Shown here: piece after piece, positions 26,312 to 35,471 of the stretch
Numbering within the stretch: position 1 is the stretch's first letter
How the letters are laid out: each line of letters opens with the position of its first letter
Assembly (NCBI RefSeq): GCF_008905045.1
Contig: NZ_VWMY01000006.1
Coordinates: 62,001-126,000 of the forward strand
Length of the DNA: 64,000 nucleotides
Source: Streptomyces albicerus
GTDB taxonomy: Bacteria > Actinomycetota > Actinomycetes > Streptomycetales > Streptomycetaceae
Reading direction: 5' to 3'
Position numbers and translations under genes: made by a program
The notes under the pieces: model-generated
Seen by the model: only the letters and a program-made list of their open reading frames with translations
Database searches by the model: none
Told to the model about the DNA's origin: nothing

Positions 26312-26328
26312 TTTGCGACTGACGTAAA
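26312..26328. promoter_or_regulatory. Candidate TetR operator
   Basis: TTTGCGACTGACGTAAA is an imperfect palindrome (five of six half-site positions match) in the A+T-rich stretch between the divergent small ORF/VOC genes and tetR. Its place within 60-75 bp of the TetR start and its local A+T richness fit an autoregulated divergent promoter. Confidence 0.35.
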
Positions 26329-26387
26329 CTTAGCCCAGCCCTCCCAAGGGTGTCAACATAAAAATGCTACGAGTGTAAGATTGCCCC

Positions 26388-27041
26388 ATGACTACTGATG
26401 CCACCTCGTCCGCGCCCTCTGCCGGCCTGCGGGAATCGAAGAAGCAGGAGACCCGGCAGCTCATCTCCGACCACGCCACCCGCCTGTTCATCGCCCAGGG
26501 CTTCGAGCAGACCACCATCGCCGAGATCGCCGCCGCCGCACGGGTCGCCAAGAAGACGGTGACCAACTACTTCCCGCGCAAGGAAGACCTGGCCCTGGAC
26601 CACCAGGACGCCTTCATCGCCTCCCTGGCCCGCACCGTGACCGATCGTCAGGCCGGGGAGTCGGCCCTGGCGGCACTGCGCCGCGCCTTCACCGACGCGG
26701 CCACGGCCGCCGAACCGGTCGCCGGGTTCTCCGGGCCCGAATTCGCCCGCATGATCGCCGACAGCCCCACCCTCTCCGCCCGCCTGCGCGATCTGCACGA
26801 CCTGCGCGAGGCAGCCCTGTCCGACGCCCTGACCGAAGCCACCGGCGCACCCCGCGACGACATCACCCCCCGCGCCGCCGCCGCACTGCTCGGCGCCGTG
26901 CACCGCACCCTGTTCCAGCGCATCCAGGAACTCACCCTCGCCGGCCAGGACAACACCCGGATCTCCGCCACCGTCACCGCGGAGGCGGACAGCGCCTTCG
27001 GCCTGCTGGAGCCCTCACTCGCCGACTACGCCGCGGCGTGA
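26388..27041 (+). CDS. TetR/AcrR-family transcriptional regulator
   Basis: A 217-aa regulator. The N-terminal DNA-binding domain is clear: KQETRQLISDHATRLFIAQG, then FEQTTIAEIAAAARVAKKTV and TNYFPRKEDL. The C-terminal helical domain would bind a ligand. It is preceded by an A+T-rich divergent region with a palindrome at 26312, and probably represses the divergent VOC gene and itself. It converges with the CPBP protease gene. Confidence 0.92.
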   Translation: MTTDATSSAPSAGLRESKKQETRQLISDHATRLFIAQGFEQTTIAEIAAAARVAKKTVTNYFPRKEDLALDHQDAFIASLARTVTDRQAGESALAALRRAFTDAATAAEPVAGFSGPEFARMIADSPTLSARLRDLHDLREAALSDALTEATGAPRDDITPRAAAALLGAVHRTLFQRIQELTLAGQDNTRISATVTAEADSAFGLLEPSLADYAAA

Positions 27042-27124
27042 TCCGAGCGTCGCTCGTCGGCGTCCCGGTAGGGATGTCAGTGACGTCGCGCCCCTGCGGG
27101 TCGCCGATGACGGTTGTGCGAGGG

Positions 27125-27808
27125 CTACGACCGGGATGCTGCCCAGGCCAGTGCGTAGCCGAAGCCGTTGACGGCCCAGTGCAATGCCGCGGGGGCCAGC
27201 AAGCTTCCGGAGCGGCGGCGTAGTTCGCAGAGGATTGCGCCGGCGGCGATCATGGCCACTACCGCTGCCGCGACGGTCAGGGTTACGTCTGCCGAGCCGG
27301 TTCCGAAGACCGTCCCGGCGGCGGTGTTGGAACGGTTCAGGCCGCGGGAGGGCAGTACGTGCCAGAGGCCGAAGAGCAGTGATGACACTGTGGTGGCCCA
27401 TGTGCTTCCGCGTCGGCGTCGGATCATCGCCCACAGCACGCCGCGGAAGGCGGTCTCCTCCATCAGTACGGTGCCGAACGGCACACGTACCAGCACGCTC
27501 CACAGCAACTGTTCCGCGGATGTACCGGCGGCCCTGGTGTCCTGGAACGCGTCTCGGCTGAGCGGGACGGCCAGGGCGAGCAGATAAACGGCGAGGACGG
27601 TACCGGCCAGGACGGGTGCCCAGCGCAGGCCCCGGCGCAGAGCCACCGCGTCCAGTCCGAGGTCGGCCAGGGTGAGGCCGTCCCAGCGGGCGATCAGCAT
27701 CAGTACGGCGGTCGCGGTCACGCAGGTGAGCACGTAGGCGCCCGGCGCGAGCCAGTTGTTGAGCACGGTCGCGGCGACCAGGACGACAAGGACAGAGAGG
27801 ATCCGCAT
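27125..27808 (-). CDS. CPBP-family intramembrane metalloprotease
   Basis: A 227-aa membrane protein with about six to seven hydrophobic segments. The CPBP (Abi/Rce1-like) motifs are present: EE at 117-118 with Arg122 in LMEETAFRGVLW, then His150 in LLFGLWHVLPS, and the last His in ALHWAVNGFG near residue 213. These residues form the glutamate/histidine active site of the family. Bacterial members act in prenyl-protein-like cleavage, bacteriocin immunity or membrane-protein turnover. No bacteriocin or partner gene is nearby. Confidence 0.88.
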   Translation of the reverse strand: MRILSVLVVLVAATVLNNWLAPGAYVLTCVTATAVLMLIARWDGLTLADLGLDAVALRRGLRWAPVLAGTVLAVYLLALAVPLSRDAFQDTRAAGTSAEQLLWSVLVRVPFGTVLMEETAFRGVLWAMIRRRRGSTWATTVSSLLFGLWHVLPSRGLNRSNTAAGTVFGTGSADVTLTVAAAVVAMIAAGAILCELRRRSGSLLAPAALHWAVNGFGYALAWAASRS

Positions 27809-27995
27809 CTTGGTTCCAGGATCCCCCGTCGGGGCGAGTGCCAGCGTGCCAGGCGATCAACGGGCGTGGCGGTTCTGGATGTTGTCGCGCCTTGGCTCTC
27901 GTTGGCGTCGCGCGTTGGCGTGGTTGCGTTGGTGGCATTGGTGGCGTGAGCGGAGATGCCTCCTGAGCCTCGCGCGAAGGTTCGGAGCCTTTCTG

Positions 27996-28559
27996 TTATT
28001 GCGGTGCGACTGTCTTTAGCCAGTCTTCGACTGTGACGGCATCTGCCCACTGCGGGAACAGTTTCTCGGTGAGGATGCGGTGTACCTCGGGGTCGGTGTC
28101 GAGGCAGGCGTCTGTCAGGACGGTGAGGCCGAAGTCCAGGTCGATGGCATGCCACAGGGTGGACAGCACTACGGCGCTGGTGGCGATGCCGGTGAGAACA
28201 AGGCTGTCGATATCGCGAGCCCTGAGTACCAAGTCGAGGTCGCTGCCCGAGAACGCGCTCCCCCGCCTCTTGGTGACCACGACGTCGCCCTGCTGGGGCG
28301 CGACGTCGTCATGGATCTCGGTGCCAGGAGCCCCCTCTCTGAACAGGCCGGCTCGCACGGCGTTTGTCACCACCCTGTTGCGGGGGCTGACTTCTGGATC
28401 GCCCGGCCGTAACCCCATCACCACGTAGATCACGGGGATGCCGGCAGCCCGGGCACCGTCGATCGCGCTGCGCAAGCGCGGCAGATATCCGGAACCGTCG
28501 TCGGCGATGGCCACGACGTCCCGTTGGACGTCCATCACGAGGAGGGCGGTGTTCGCCAT
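27996..28559 (-). CDS. Isochorismatase-family hydrolase lacking the usual catalytic Cys
   Basis: A 187-aa alpha/beta protein starting at ATG 28559 (MANTALLVMDVQRD) with GGGACGG upstream. The first catalytic Asp (Asp10) and the Lys-containing strand (VVVTKRRGSAFSGSDLDLVL) are in place, followed by SLVLTGIATSAVVLSTLWHA. Cysteine hydrolases of this superfamily carry Cys where this protein has Val (TSAVV). True isochorismatases also lack Cys, and this Val variant is common in actinomycetes. A hydrolase acting without a Cys nucleophile, or a binding role, is therefore likely. Longer upstream open sequence is not conserved-looking. Confidence 0.82.
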   Translation of the reverse strand: MANTALLVMDVQRDVVAIADDGSGYLPRLRSAIDGARAAGIPVIYVVMGLRPGDPEVSPRNRVVTNAVRAGLFREGAPGTEIHDDVAPQQGDVVVTKRRGSAFSGSDLDLVLRARDIDSLVLTGIATSAVVLSTLWHAIDLDFGLTVLTDACLDTDPEVHRILTEKLFPQWADAVTVEDWLKTVAPQ

Positions 28560-29251
28560 GTTGCCGTCCCTTCTTCTCTTCGCTGGGAAACAAGAGTCTT
28601 CACTGGGAGAGGGCAGTGCGTCAGCAAGATCGGGCCGCCGCCTGTAAGTGACTTGTCGTGTGCGGGCTGCCTGCTCGAGCCCGGTCCTAGAAGGTGGCGT
28701 GGGGACCGCCCGCTTCTTGGTCAGTGTCGTGCTTCCGCGGGCCGAGTAAAGGGCGCTCCCTTCGGTCGCGTCGGCTTCGCCGATTCCGCTTCGCTTCACC
28801 CTTGACTCTGCCCGCTCCAGCACGGGTGAGAAGCGAGCGGGCGGTCCGGAAGGGTGGGGTCCCACGGTGGGCTGCGGGGTGGGTGGGGTTGGTTGTGGGC
28901 CGGGACTGGCGGGTGCGCGGTCGCGTCTCGCCAGCACGCCGGGGAGGCTCGGCGGCTGGCTGGTAGTGGGTGGGACGCGCGTCGGCGTTTCGACTTGGCG
29001 CCGGGTGACTCGGCGGCGTCGGGCTGTTGCCTGCTTTGAGTCACCCGGGATCCGCATACCGGCGTAGCCCTCTGGACCGCGCCGACCGGGCACACGTACA
29101 CCAACGCCCCACCCGTCTACCGCGAGTGACGCGGCGCGGGGCGTCGTCCACCGCTTCCGCTGTGCGCGCAGGCCAGACCTACTTCGGGCCCCCTTCCCCT
29201 GGACCATCAGAACCGCCCCGCGGGTCAGGTCCGGCGGGGCGAGTCAGCAGG
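28560..29251. other. Gene-poor interval with a short coding remnant
   Basis: I see no intact gene here. The G-rich middle (28855-28990) gives several open frames, but none has a start with ribosome binding site or family features. One exception is a 29-codon frame at 29040-29129, described separately. The low-complexity 'ttcggtcgcgtcggcttcgc' stretch at 28760-28800 looks like decayed intergenic DNA. Confidence 0.5.
29040..29129 (+). pseudogene. Possible C-terminal remnant of an HNH/DUF222-type protein
   Basis: Between two stops this frame reads VTRDPHTGVALW, then TAPTGHTYTNAPPVYRE and TGA. The TAPTGHTYT ending resembles the C-termini of actinobacterial DUF222/HNH proteins. Nothing upstream restores the rest of such a protein. 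This is a weak, short match and may be chance. Confidence 0.25.
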
Positions 29252-29524
29252 TCAGGTCAGCGGGCGTGACGTCCTGCCCGAGGCCTCGTCTATTTCGTCG
29301 TGGGCCTTGGTCAGGAGCCTCATCGCCAGTTCGTTGAGGGCCCTGGCGCCGGCTACTTCCTCGCCCACCCTTGGCTGGTTCGGGTCGGAGGGATGGCGGC
29401 TTGCGTAGCCGTGGGCCCGTACCTCGCTTCCGTCGGGGAGGCGTACGAGGGCGGCCGCACGGGTGCGGTTGGCGTCCTCCTCGAATTCCATCTCCACATG
29501 CCATCCGACAGCGGTCTTCATCAT
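29252..29524 (-). CDS. DUF1876 protein
   Basis: A 90-aa protein. Start ATG 29524 is eight bases from GGAGG; the next ATG (29521) is also possible. The sequence MKTAVGWHVEMEFEEDANRT, then AALVRLPDGSEVRAHGYASR and GEEVAGARALNELAMRLL, matches the DUF1876 family, widespread in streptomycetes and often present in several copies. The fold resembles a small dsRNA-binding-like alpha/beta domain; the function is unknown. It is a single-gene unit here, with no clear partner. Confidence 0.85.
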   Translation of the reverse strand: MMKTAVGWHVEMEFEEDANRTRAAALVRLPDGSEVRAHGYASRHPSDPNQPRVGEEVAGARALNELAMRLLTKAHDEIDEASGRTSRPLT

Positions 29525-29738
29525 CACGATCACCTCCGGAGCCGCTGTTTCCAGATGCTTCCAGAGTGCGCCTGCTCAGCTGCGATTGCACGACTTGGCC
29601 CGGCGATGCCGCGGCTGTCGCCAACCGCACTCCGGCCGACCTGGGACGCCTCCGGCACCCGCCCCTCCCGGTACCGGTGCCGGGAGAGGATGATCTGTCC
29701 CATGGCACACGGGACATGGGAGAGGCGGCTGGTCGGGC

Positions 29739-30437
29739 ATGGATGACGCCCGGGCTTGGGACGAGCGGTTGGGGTGGGCGTACGGGCTGATTGCGGACGA
29801 CCCGGCTGAGCGGGCTGCCGCGCTTGATCATCTGGTTTCCTCCCGGAAGAACGCCCTGGACGCTCAGCTGCGGTTCAACGAGGCGTGGCTTACGGCCGAC
29901 CGGCTGGGAGTCAAGGACCGGTGGGAGGAGCCGGTGTTTCGGAATGCCCACCAGGAGTACCGCCGGGTTCAGAGCCACAGCCTGCCCGAGGCCTTCTGGG
30001 GTGGGGTGGATCGCGAGGACCTCGTCGAGTGGCCCGGGCTGCCCTACGCCCTCGTCTTTCTGGAGTGGGAAGCCCGGTATCCGGAGGAGTGGACCCGGCA
30101 TGCCAAGGCGTGGGGGACGAAGGAAGTGCTCATACGGGATCTCGCCAGGGTCGCCACCGATGCCTCTGTCGGGCCGGACTCACCGGTCACGGTCAAGCTG
30201 GTCGATCTGGTCGAGGTCGTCGTCCAGCGGGCCTATCGCTGTAAGGATCGCGAGTACGTGCGCGTCGCCCGGGCCGTCGACGGGGACGAACTGCGGGGTC
30301 GGCTGGAGCTCGCCCTGCGGTCGGAGAATCCCTGGGCGCAGTTGCACGCCGGGTACGTCCTCTGGCTCCTCGACCGGCCCGCCGTGCCCAACACCCGGCA
30401 TGTCTGGCGTACTTGGCTGGCGGACGGGCGTCAGTGA
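29739..30437 (+). CDS. Hypothetical protein, conserved-looking
   Basis: A 232-aa soluble protein starting at ATG 29739. It is rich in Trp, Arg and acidic residues with mainly helical prediction (AERAAALDHLVSSRKNALDA; VEVVVQRAYRCKDREYVRVA). The last third (ELALRSENPWAQLHAGYVLW) suggests HEAT-like helices. I do not recognise a family or catalytic motif. Codon usage and third-position G+C are typical of the surrounding core. It converges with the alpha/beta hydrolase gene. Confidence 0.7.
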   Translation: MDDARAWDERLGWAYGLIADDPAERAAALDHLVSSRKNALDAQLRFNEAWLTADRLGVKDRWEEPVFRNAHQEYRRVQSHSLPEAFWGGVDREDLVEWPGLPYALVFLEWEARYPEEWTRHAKAWGTKEVLIRDLARVATDASVGPDSPVTVKLVDLVEVVVQRAYRCKDREYVRVARAVDGDELRGRLELALRSENPWAQLHAGYVLWLLDRPAVPNTRHVWRTWLADGRQ

Positions 30438-30471
30438 GATCAGTGAGACTGGCGTTCCGCCGCCGGTGATT

Positions 30472-31287
30472 TCAGGCATCCAGTGGCTTCAGGAAGGCCC
30501 GTACCGCCTCGTGCAACCGGTGCGGCTGGTCCAGGTGTACGTCGTGGCCCGCGTCCTCGATTGTCTCGGTCGCCGTCTGCGTCGGGCGGCGGGTTCTCAT
30601 CTCCTCCATTTCCGCTTCCCGCATCGTGCCCCTTGAGCCGCGTACGACGAGGGTGGGGCAGTTGATCCGGTCCCACTGCGGCCAGTACGCGCGGGCGGCC
30701 AGTTCGTCGATCGCCGCGAGCATCGTGTCGCGGTCGAAACGGGGGTGTCGGCCGTCCTCGCGTTCCTCCAGGCCTCTCGCCCAGGCCTCGTGGCCGAGGA
30801 ACGCGGCGGCGGAGGAGAAGGACGTGAAAGGGGTGGGCCAGCTGTCCAGCCAGGTGGCTATGCGGGTGGGGAGGTCCGGGTTCGGGCCGGCCGGGCCCGC
30901 CTCTATCAGGATCAGGGAGTCGACCAGGGGCGGGTGGGCGGCCGCGGTGAGGAGGGCCGTGTGGCCGCCCAGGGACTGGCCGAGGAGGGTTACCGGCGTG
31001 GGGAGGGAGAGCTCCTCGATCACGGTTGTCGCGTCTCGTACCGCCGAGGTTCTCGTCATGTCCGGTGGGTGGCGCGTGCTCGCGCCGTGGCCTCGGGCGT
31101 CGTACGTGATCACGCGGTGGCCGTCCGCCAGGAGGAGGGGCAGTACGTCGTCCCACTCCCCCATGTGGCCTGCCAGGCCGTGCAGGAGGAGGAGCGGGGA
31201 GTGGGGGCCTGGGGCCGGCGGGGCGTGGTCCCGGTAGGCGAGGCGGGTGCCGTCAGGGGTGGTGACGTGACCGGTGCGGGTGTCCAA
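30472..31287 (-). CDS. Alpha/beta hydrolase
   Basis: A 271-aa serine hydrolase. The oxyanion loop is LLLLHGLAGHMGEW, the nucleophile is Ser105 in GQSLGGH, and the catalytic His is in GHDVHLDQP near the C-terminus. A lid-like helical insert follows Ser105. The start is TTG 31287, placed eight bases after GGAGAGG; the divergent SGNH gene lies about 160 bp away. The substrate is unknown, with esterase or C-C hydrolase possible. Confidence 0.85.
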   Translation of the reverse strand: MDTRTGHVTTPDGTRLAYRDHAPPAPGPHSPLLLLHGLAGHMGEWDDVLPLLLADGHRVITYDARGHGASTRHPPDMTRTSAVRDATTVIEELSLPTPVTLLGQSLGGHTALLTAAAHPPLVDSLILIEAGPAGPNPDLPTRIATWLDSWPTPFTSFSSAAAFLGHEAWARGLEEREDGRHPRFDRDTMLAAIDELAARAYWPQWDRINCPTLVVRGSRGTMREAEMEEMRTRRPTQTATETIEDAGHDVHLDQPHRLHEAVRAFLKPLDA

Positions 31288-31444
31288 CTTGGGTGCCTCT
31301 CCTCGTACTCACCCTTGGTTCACCCATTGTGGCGGCAGCCTCGCAGGACGCGGACCACGAGGTCGTCGCCCACCCCGGCAACCTTTCCCGTACTGGCTGC
31401 CACCTCTCTCCGACAGTCCTCAACTCCTGTGTAGGGAAGGTCAG

Positions 31445-32296
31445 ATGAGCCGCAACGCCAGTGCCAGTAGCCGCAGACGGTTCCTCGTCGGTACCGCGGG
31501 CGCTCTCGGGGCCGGGGCCCTTGGTGCCCTGAGCCTGCCCGGTACCGCTGCCGCCGCCTCCCGGAGCTCCGCGAATGCTACGAGTACGACGAGTGCCGCC
31601 GCGGCGACCGGCACCGTCTACATCGCCAGTGACTCCACCGCTCAGACCTACAGCTCCCGCTTCTACCCCGAGGCCGGCTGGGGCCAGAAGCTGTCCGCCT
31701 ACTTCACCCCGAACATCACCGTCGCCAACCACGCCATCGGCGGCCGGAGTTCGCGGTCCTTCATCGAGCAGGGGCGGCTGGCCGCGATCCATCAGGTGAT
31801 CAAGCCAGGCGACTACCTCTTCGTGCAGTTCGGGCACAACGACGCGACCGTGAGCAATCCCGAGCGGTACACGCCGCCCGCCGACTACAAGGAGTACCTG
31901 CGCAACGACTACATCCGGGCGACCCGGGCGCGGGGCGCGACGCCGGTCGTCGTGACGCCGGTGTCGCGGCGCTCCTACAACGCGTCGACCGGGAAGTTCA
32001 ACGTCTCCTTCCCCGCGTACGTGGATGCCGCGAAGGCGGTCGCGAGGGAGGAGAACGCCCCGCTCGTCGACCTGTCGGCGGCCAGCCGCGCCTACCTCGA
32101 CGGGATCGGCGTCGAGGCCTCGAAGGGCATCTTCCTGTGGCTGGCCGCCGGGCAGTACCCGAACTTCCCCAACGGGGTCCAGGACAACACCCACTTCCAG
32201 GAACGGGGTGCCGTCGAGATGGCCCGGCTGGTGGCGCGGGCCGTGGCGGGACTGGGGCTGCCGATCTCGGGTGAGGTGCTGCCGGGCGCCCGGTAG
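31445..32296 (+). CDS. Tat-exported rhamnogalacturonan acetylesterase-like SGNH hydrolase
   Basis: A 283-aa secreted esterase. It begins with a Tat-type signal peptide (SRRRFLVGTAGALGAGALGA, with Ala cleavage region about residue 38). The mature domain has SGNH block I TVYIASDSTAQTY, block II GGRSSRSF, block III GHNDA, and a late Asp-x-x-His (DNTHFQERG), as in rhamnogalacturonan acetylesterases, which deacetylate pectin. ATG 31445 has GGAAGG upstream. It probably acts outside the cell on plant polysaccharide. Confidence 0.87.
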   Translation: MSRNASASSRRRFLVGTAGALGAGALGALSLPGTAAAASRSSANATSTTSAAAATGTVYIASDSTAQTYSSRFYPEAGWGQKLSAYFTPNITVANHAIGGRSSRSFIEQGRLAAIHQVIKPGDYLFVQFGHNDATVSNPERYTPPADYKEYLRNDYIRATRARGATPVVVTPVSRRSYNASTGKFNVSFPAYVDAAKAVAREENAPLVDLSAASRAYLDGIGVEASKGIFLWLAAGQYPNFPNGVQDNTHFQERGAVEMARLVARAVAGLGLPISGEVLPGAR

Positions 32297-32360
32297 GGGC
32301 GGGTTAGCCTCGGTCCGACCGTCGGAAGTCGACCGTCGGAAGCAGCAGCAGGAGGCAGTG

Positions 32361-32663
32361 ATGGCGAAGGTACCGGCCGCGGCGGTGGCCGCGAGTGGGC
32401 TCATCGGTGGGTACGGGGTCGCTCGCTGGACCAAGAAGCGGCAGCTCGGCGGGGCCGTGCTCGCCGTCGCCGGGGCCGCGGCCGCGCAGCAGTGGCGGCA
32501 GCAGGCCGGCGGGCGTGCGGCCGGGGCACTGACCGCCGCGTACGTCGTCGCCTTCGCCGGATCGCATCCGCTGGCCAAGAAGGTGGGGGCGTGGCCCGCG
32601 GTGTTCGGCGTGGCCGGGGCCGTGGCGCTGGCGTCGTGGGCGGTGGCGGACCGGCGGGGCTGA
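32361..32663 (+). CDS. Small Ala-rich membrane protein
   Basis: A 100-aa protein with ATG 32361, five bases after GGAGG. It has four short hydrophobic segments (AAVAASGLIGGYGVA, GAVLAVAGAAAA, GALTAAYVVAFAGS, VFGVAGAVALASWAVA) separated by basic turns, so it is likely an integral membrane protein. It follows the esterase by 64 bp on the same strand. The family is not recognised beyond being a common streptomycete type. Confidence 0.7.
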   Translation: MAKVPAAAVAASGLIGGYGVARWTKKRQLGGAVLAVAGAAAAQQWRQQAGGRAAGALTAAYVVAFAGSHPLAKKVGAWPAVFGVAGAVALASWAVADRRG

Positions 32664-32723
32664 TGCCGAGCCGCGGCCGCGCCACACTGCGGCCGCGCCA
32701 CATCCGCGCCGCGCCGACAAGCC

Positions 32724-33677
32724 TTAGCTGACCGGCGCTCCCCGGAACGCCCTCCGGTAAGCCTGCGGGCTCGTCCCCACCACCCGCTTGAACCGGTCGC
32801 GGAAGGCGGTCGGTGAGCCGAAGCCCGCCTGGGCCGCGATCCGTTCGACCGGGTGGGATGTGGTCTCCAGGAGGTGCTGGGCCCGGCGCACCCGCGCCCG
32901 GTGCAGCCACTGCAAGGGTGTCGTGCCGGTCTGCTCGCGGAACCGGCGGTTGAGCGTACGGGCGCTCATGCCCGCCTGGGCGGCGATGTCGTCCAGGGTC
33001 AGGTCGCGGTCGGCGTTGTCCTCCAGCCATGTCAGGAGGGGTTCCATCGTCGTGCCGGCCGGGGCCGGGGGCTGGGCGTGGACGATGAACTGGGCCTGCC
33101 CGCCCTCCCGTTCGAGCGGCATGACGGACATCCGGGCCGCGTGCGCGGCGACGGCCGAGCCGTAGTCCTTGCGGATCATGTGCAGGCACATGTCCATCGC
33201 CGCGGCGGCGCCGGCCGAGGTGAGGAACTGGCCGTTGTCGACGTAGAGGACGTTCGGGTCGACCGTGACCTTCGGGTGCATGGCCGCCAGGTCCGCGGCC
33301 GCGATCCAGTGGGTGGTCGCCCGCTGTCCGTCCAGCAGTCCGGTGGCCGCGAAGATGAACGCGCCGACGCAGATCGACGCGATGCGCGTACCGTTCGCGG
33401 CCGCCTCGCACAGGGCCTCGGCCACACCGGCCGGCAGCGGGACGGTCGGGTCCTCGGTGCCCGGCAGGATGATCGTGTCCGCCTCGGCCAGCACCTCCAG
33501 CCCGTACGGCGCCCGTACGGTGAACGGGCCCGCGCTCACCTCCTCCGTCACCGAGCAGACCCTGATCCGGTAGGGCGCGCGGCCGTCCGGCAGCCGGGCC
33601 CAGTTGAAGGTGTCGATCGGGGCGGAGAGGTCGAATGGGATGACGTGGTCGAGTGCCAGTACAGCCACGGAGTGCAT
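32724..33677 (-). CDS. GlxA-type regulator: DJ-1/PfpI domain plus AraC HTH
   Basis: A 317-aa regulator. Residues 1-180 form a DJ-1/PfpI (class I amidotransferase-like) sensor domain, with ADTIILPGTEDP and TRIASICVGAFIFAATGLLD, where the Cys is the nucleophile-elbow position. Residues 215-310 form an AraC/XylS double HTH (AQAGMSARTLNRRFREQTGT, then ERIAAQAGFGSPTAFRDRFK). Such proteins often control amine, choline or arginine metabolism genes. ATG 33677 is chosen because the upstream open frame overlaps the divergent promoter. It is divergent from a small membrane-protein gene. Confidence 0.9.
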   Translation of the reverse strand: MHSVAVLALDHVIPFDLSAPIDTFNWARLPDGRAPYRIRVCSVTEEVSAGPFTVRAPYGLEVLAEADTIILPGTEDPTVPLPAGVAEALCEAAANGTRIASICVGAFIFAATGLLDGQRATTHWIAAADLAAMHPKVTVDPNVLYVDNGQFLTSAGAAAAMDMCLHMIRKDYGSAVAAHAARMSVMPLEREGGQAQFIVHAQPPAPAGTTMEPLLTWLEDNADRDLTLDDIAAQAGMSARTLNRRFREQTGTTPLQWLHRARVRRAQHLLETTSHPVERIAAQAGFGSPTAFRDRFKRVVGTSPQAYRRAFRGAPVS

Positions 33678-33875
33678 GGCGAGAGAGTATGCGGGGCACG
33701 GGTTCTGGCCAACAGGACATCGGTCGGCATCGGCCCTGTTCGGCCCGTCCAGGGCCAGAAGACCTGCCCGCGGAACCACCCCGGCACGACCCGGCGAAAG
33801 CCCTGGCGAGAATCCGTTGAACCATGGCAATACCGCCACTTCCACAAGATCCCGTACGCCGCCTACCGTCCCCTC

Positions 33876-34379
33876 GTGACCAAGTTCTTCCTCGTCCTCC
33901 ATGTCCTCGCCGCGATCGTGGCCGTCGGTCCCGTCACCGTGGCGGCCAGCATGTTCCCGCCCAGCGCGCGGCGGGCCCTCGCCGATCCCGGGGACCCGCG
34001 GGCGGCGGAGACCGTATGTCTGCTGCACCGGATCTGCCGGGTGTACGCGGGCATCGGCATCGCCGTCCCCGTCCTCGGTTTCGCCACGGCCATGAGCATG
34101 GGCGTACTCGACGACGCCTGGCTGGTCGTCTCGATGATCCTGACCGCGATCGCGGCGGCCGTCCTCCTGGCGCTGGTGCTGCCGCGTCAGGAGGAGGTCC
34201 TCGAGGCGGTGACGGGGACCACCGAGACATCCACCGAGACCACCGGGACATCCACCGAAGTCGCCGTGAGCCCCCGGGCCACCGTCCGGCTCGCCATGTT
34301 CACCGGCATCTTCAACCTGCTCTGGGCCACCGTCACGATCCTCATGATCGTCCGGCCCGGCTCCACGACGGGCGCCTGA
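33876..34379 (+). CDS. Four-helix membrane protein (DUF2269-like)
   Basis: A 167-aa protein starting at GTG 33876. Hydrophobic helices are seen at about 2-25 (FFLVLHVLAAIVAVGPVTVA), 55-75, 80-105 and 140-160. The N-terminal HVLAAIVAVGP pattern resembles DUF2269 proteins, possible heme- or ion-linked membrane proteins. A Thr/Glu repeat (TETSTETTGTSTE) lies in the loop before the last helix. The ribosome binding site is weak. Confidence 0.7.
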   Translation: MTKFFLVLHVLAAIVAVGPVTVAASMFPPSARRALADPGDPRAAETVCLLHRICRVYAGIGIAVPVLGFATAMSMGVLDDAWLVVSMILTAIAAAVLLALVLPRQEEVLEAVTGTTETSTETTGTSTEVAVSPRATVRLAMFTGIFNLLWATVTILMIVRPGSTTGA

Positions 34380-34439
34380 CGGCTCCGCCCGGCCTGCTCA
34401 TCCCGGCCCGTTCGGGCTCAGCCCGTCACACCTGCCCGA

Positions 34440-34796
34440 TCACTGGTGCGTGAGCACGTTCACGACCCGCCCGTTCGGATCCCGTACGAAGAACCGCCGT
34501 ACGCCCCACTCCTCGTCCTGAACCCCCCGTACGATCTCCGCGCCGGACGCCACCACCTCGGCGTACACCGCGTCGACGTCCTCGACCTCGACGCTCATGT
34601 CGGGGACGACCGGAGCGGTCCTCTCCTCGGTGAAGAAGCTGACCTGGGCGGTGGGGTTGGAGGGCGAGGCGACGGTCGCGACCCAGCCCATGTTCATGAC
34701 TTCCTCGAAGCCCAACAGGCCGTAGAAATCACGGCTTTGGGCCATCGACTCCTTGGAGTCGGTGCGGATGTTGGGGACCACCCTGCGGATACTCAC
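34440..34796 (-). CDS. VOC-family protein
   Basis: A 118-aa single VOC module: SIRRVVPNIRTDSKESMAQS, then RDFYGLLGFEEVM, and at the end WGVRRFFVRDPNGRVVNVLT. The start is chosen at GTG 34796, about ten bases after AGGAG; GTG 34814 is an in-frame alternative. Function is unknown, as for most single-domain VOC proteins. It converges with the DUF2269-like gene; the intervening 60 bp contains a weak hairpin. Confidence 0.82.
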   Translation of the reverse strand: MSIRRVVPNIRTDSKESMAQSRDFYGLLGFEEVMNMGWVATVASPSNPTAQVSFFTEERTAPVVPDMSVEVEDVDAVYAEVVASGAEIVRGVQDEEWGVRRFFVRDPNGRVVNVLTHQ

Positions 34797-34869
34797 GGGC
34801 TCCACACTCCTCACGGCAATCAGAGCGATCAGACGCTCACGCGGACTTCTCGACGGGCTCGCGATGGGC

Positions 34870-35337
34870 TCACGCCGAAGGGTGGGCGACCATCAGCCCG
34901 TCCATCGAGTCTCCCCCATCCTCCCTGAACTGCCGTGCCACCGACGCCGCGACGAGCACCCCCGCCGCCATGACGAGTGTGGAGAACGCCCAGGTCAGCG
35001 GCCACAGGGATGCGTCCGGCGGCTCGGGGTTCGTACGGAACGAGAGGTACATGAGCGTGGCCGGGGGTGCCGCCACTAGCAGCAGGGGCCAGGCGAGGGC
35101 GTCGCGGTGGCCGAAGTACACGGCGAGGACGAGCAGGAACACGGCCAGGACCGCGACGCCGAGGACGGTCGCCGGGGTCGTCTCGGTCGTCGAACCGGGT
35201 GACTCGGCGCGGTTGCGCAGGTCCCACGGGAGGCAGAGGAGGTACGCCGCCGAGGACAGCGCGGCACCCGCCAGGCGGGTCAGCCAGCGTTCCGTCCAGG
35301 GGCGCTTCGACAGGAGGCCCAGCAGCTTGTCGGTCAT
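34870..35337 (-). CDS. Hypothetical four-helix membrane protein
   Basis: A 155-aa protein starting at ATG 35337 (MTDKLLGLLSKRPW). Four hydrophobic segments are visible (residues about 20-38, 55-72, 78-95, 108-128), with a charged C-terminal tail. No motif is recognised. It is divergent from the PucR-type regulator. Confidence 0.65.
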   Translation of the reverse strand: MTDKLLGLLSKRPWTERWLTRLAGAALSSAAYLLCLPWDLRNRAESPGSTTETTPATVLGVAVLAVFLLVLAVYFGHRDALAWPLLLVAAPPATLMYLSFRTNPEPPDASLWPLTWAFSTLVMAAGVLVAASVARQFREDGGDSMDGLMVAHPSA

Positions 35338-35471
35338 GGGAACAAAGGTCCCCTGGACATACACAGGGCCGACAGAGTACGCGTACTCAGTTCCCGTGAG
35401 CACTCCGTGAGCATTCCTCCCGGCCGTACGACTGGGGCGTATGACCGACCCTCGGCCTAGACTCCCAGGTC

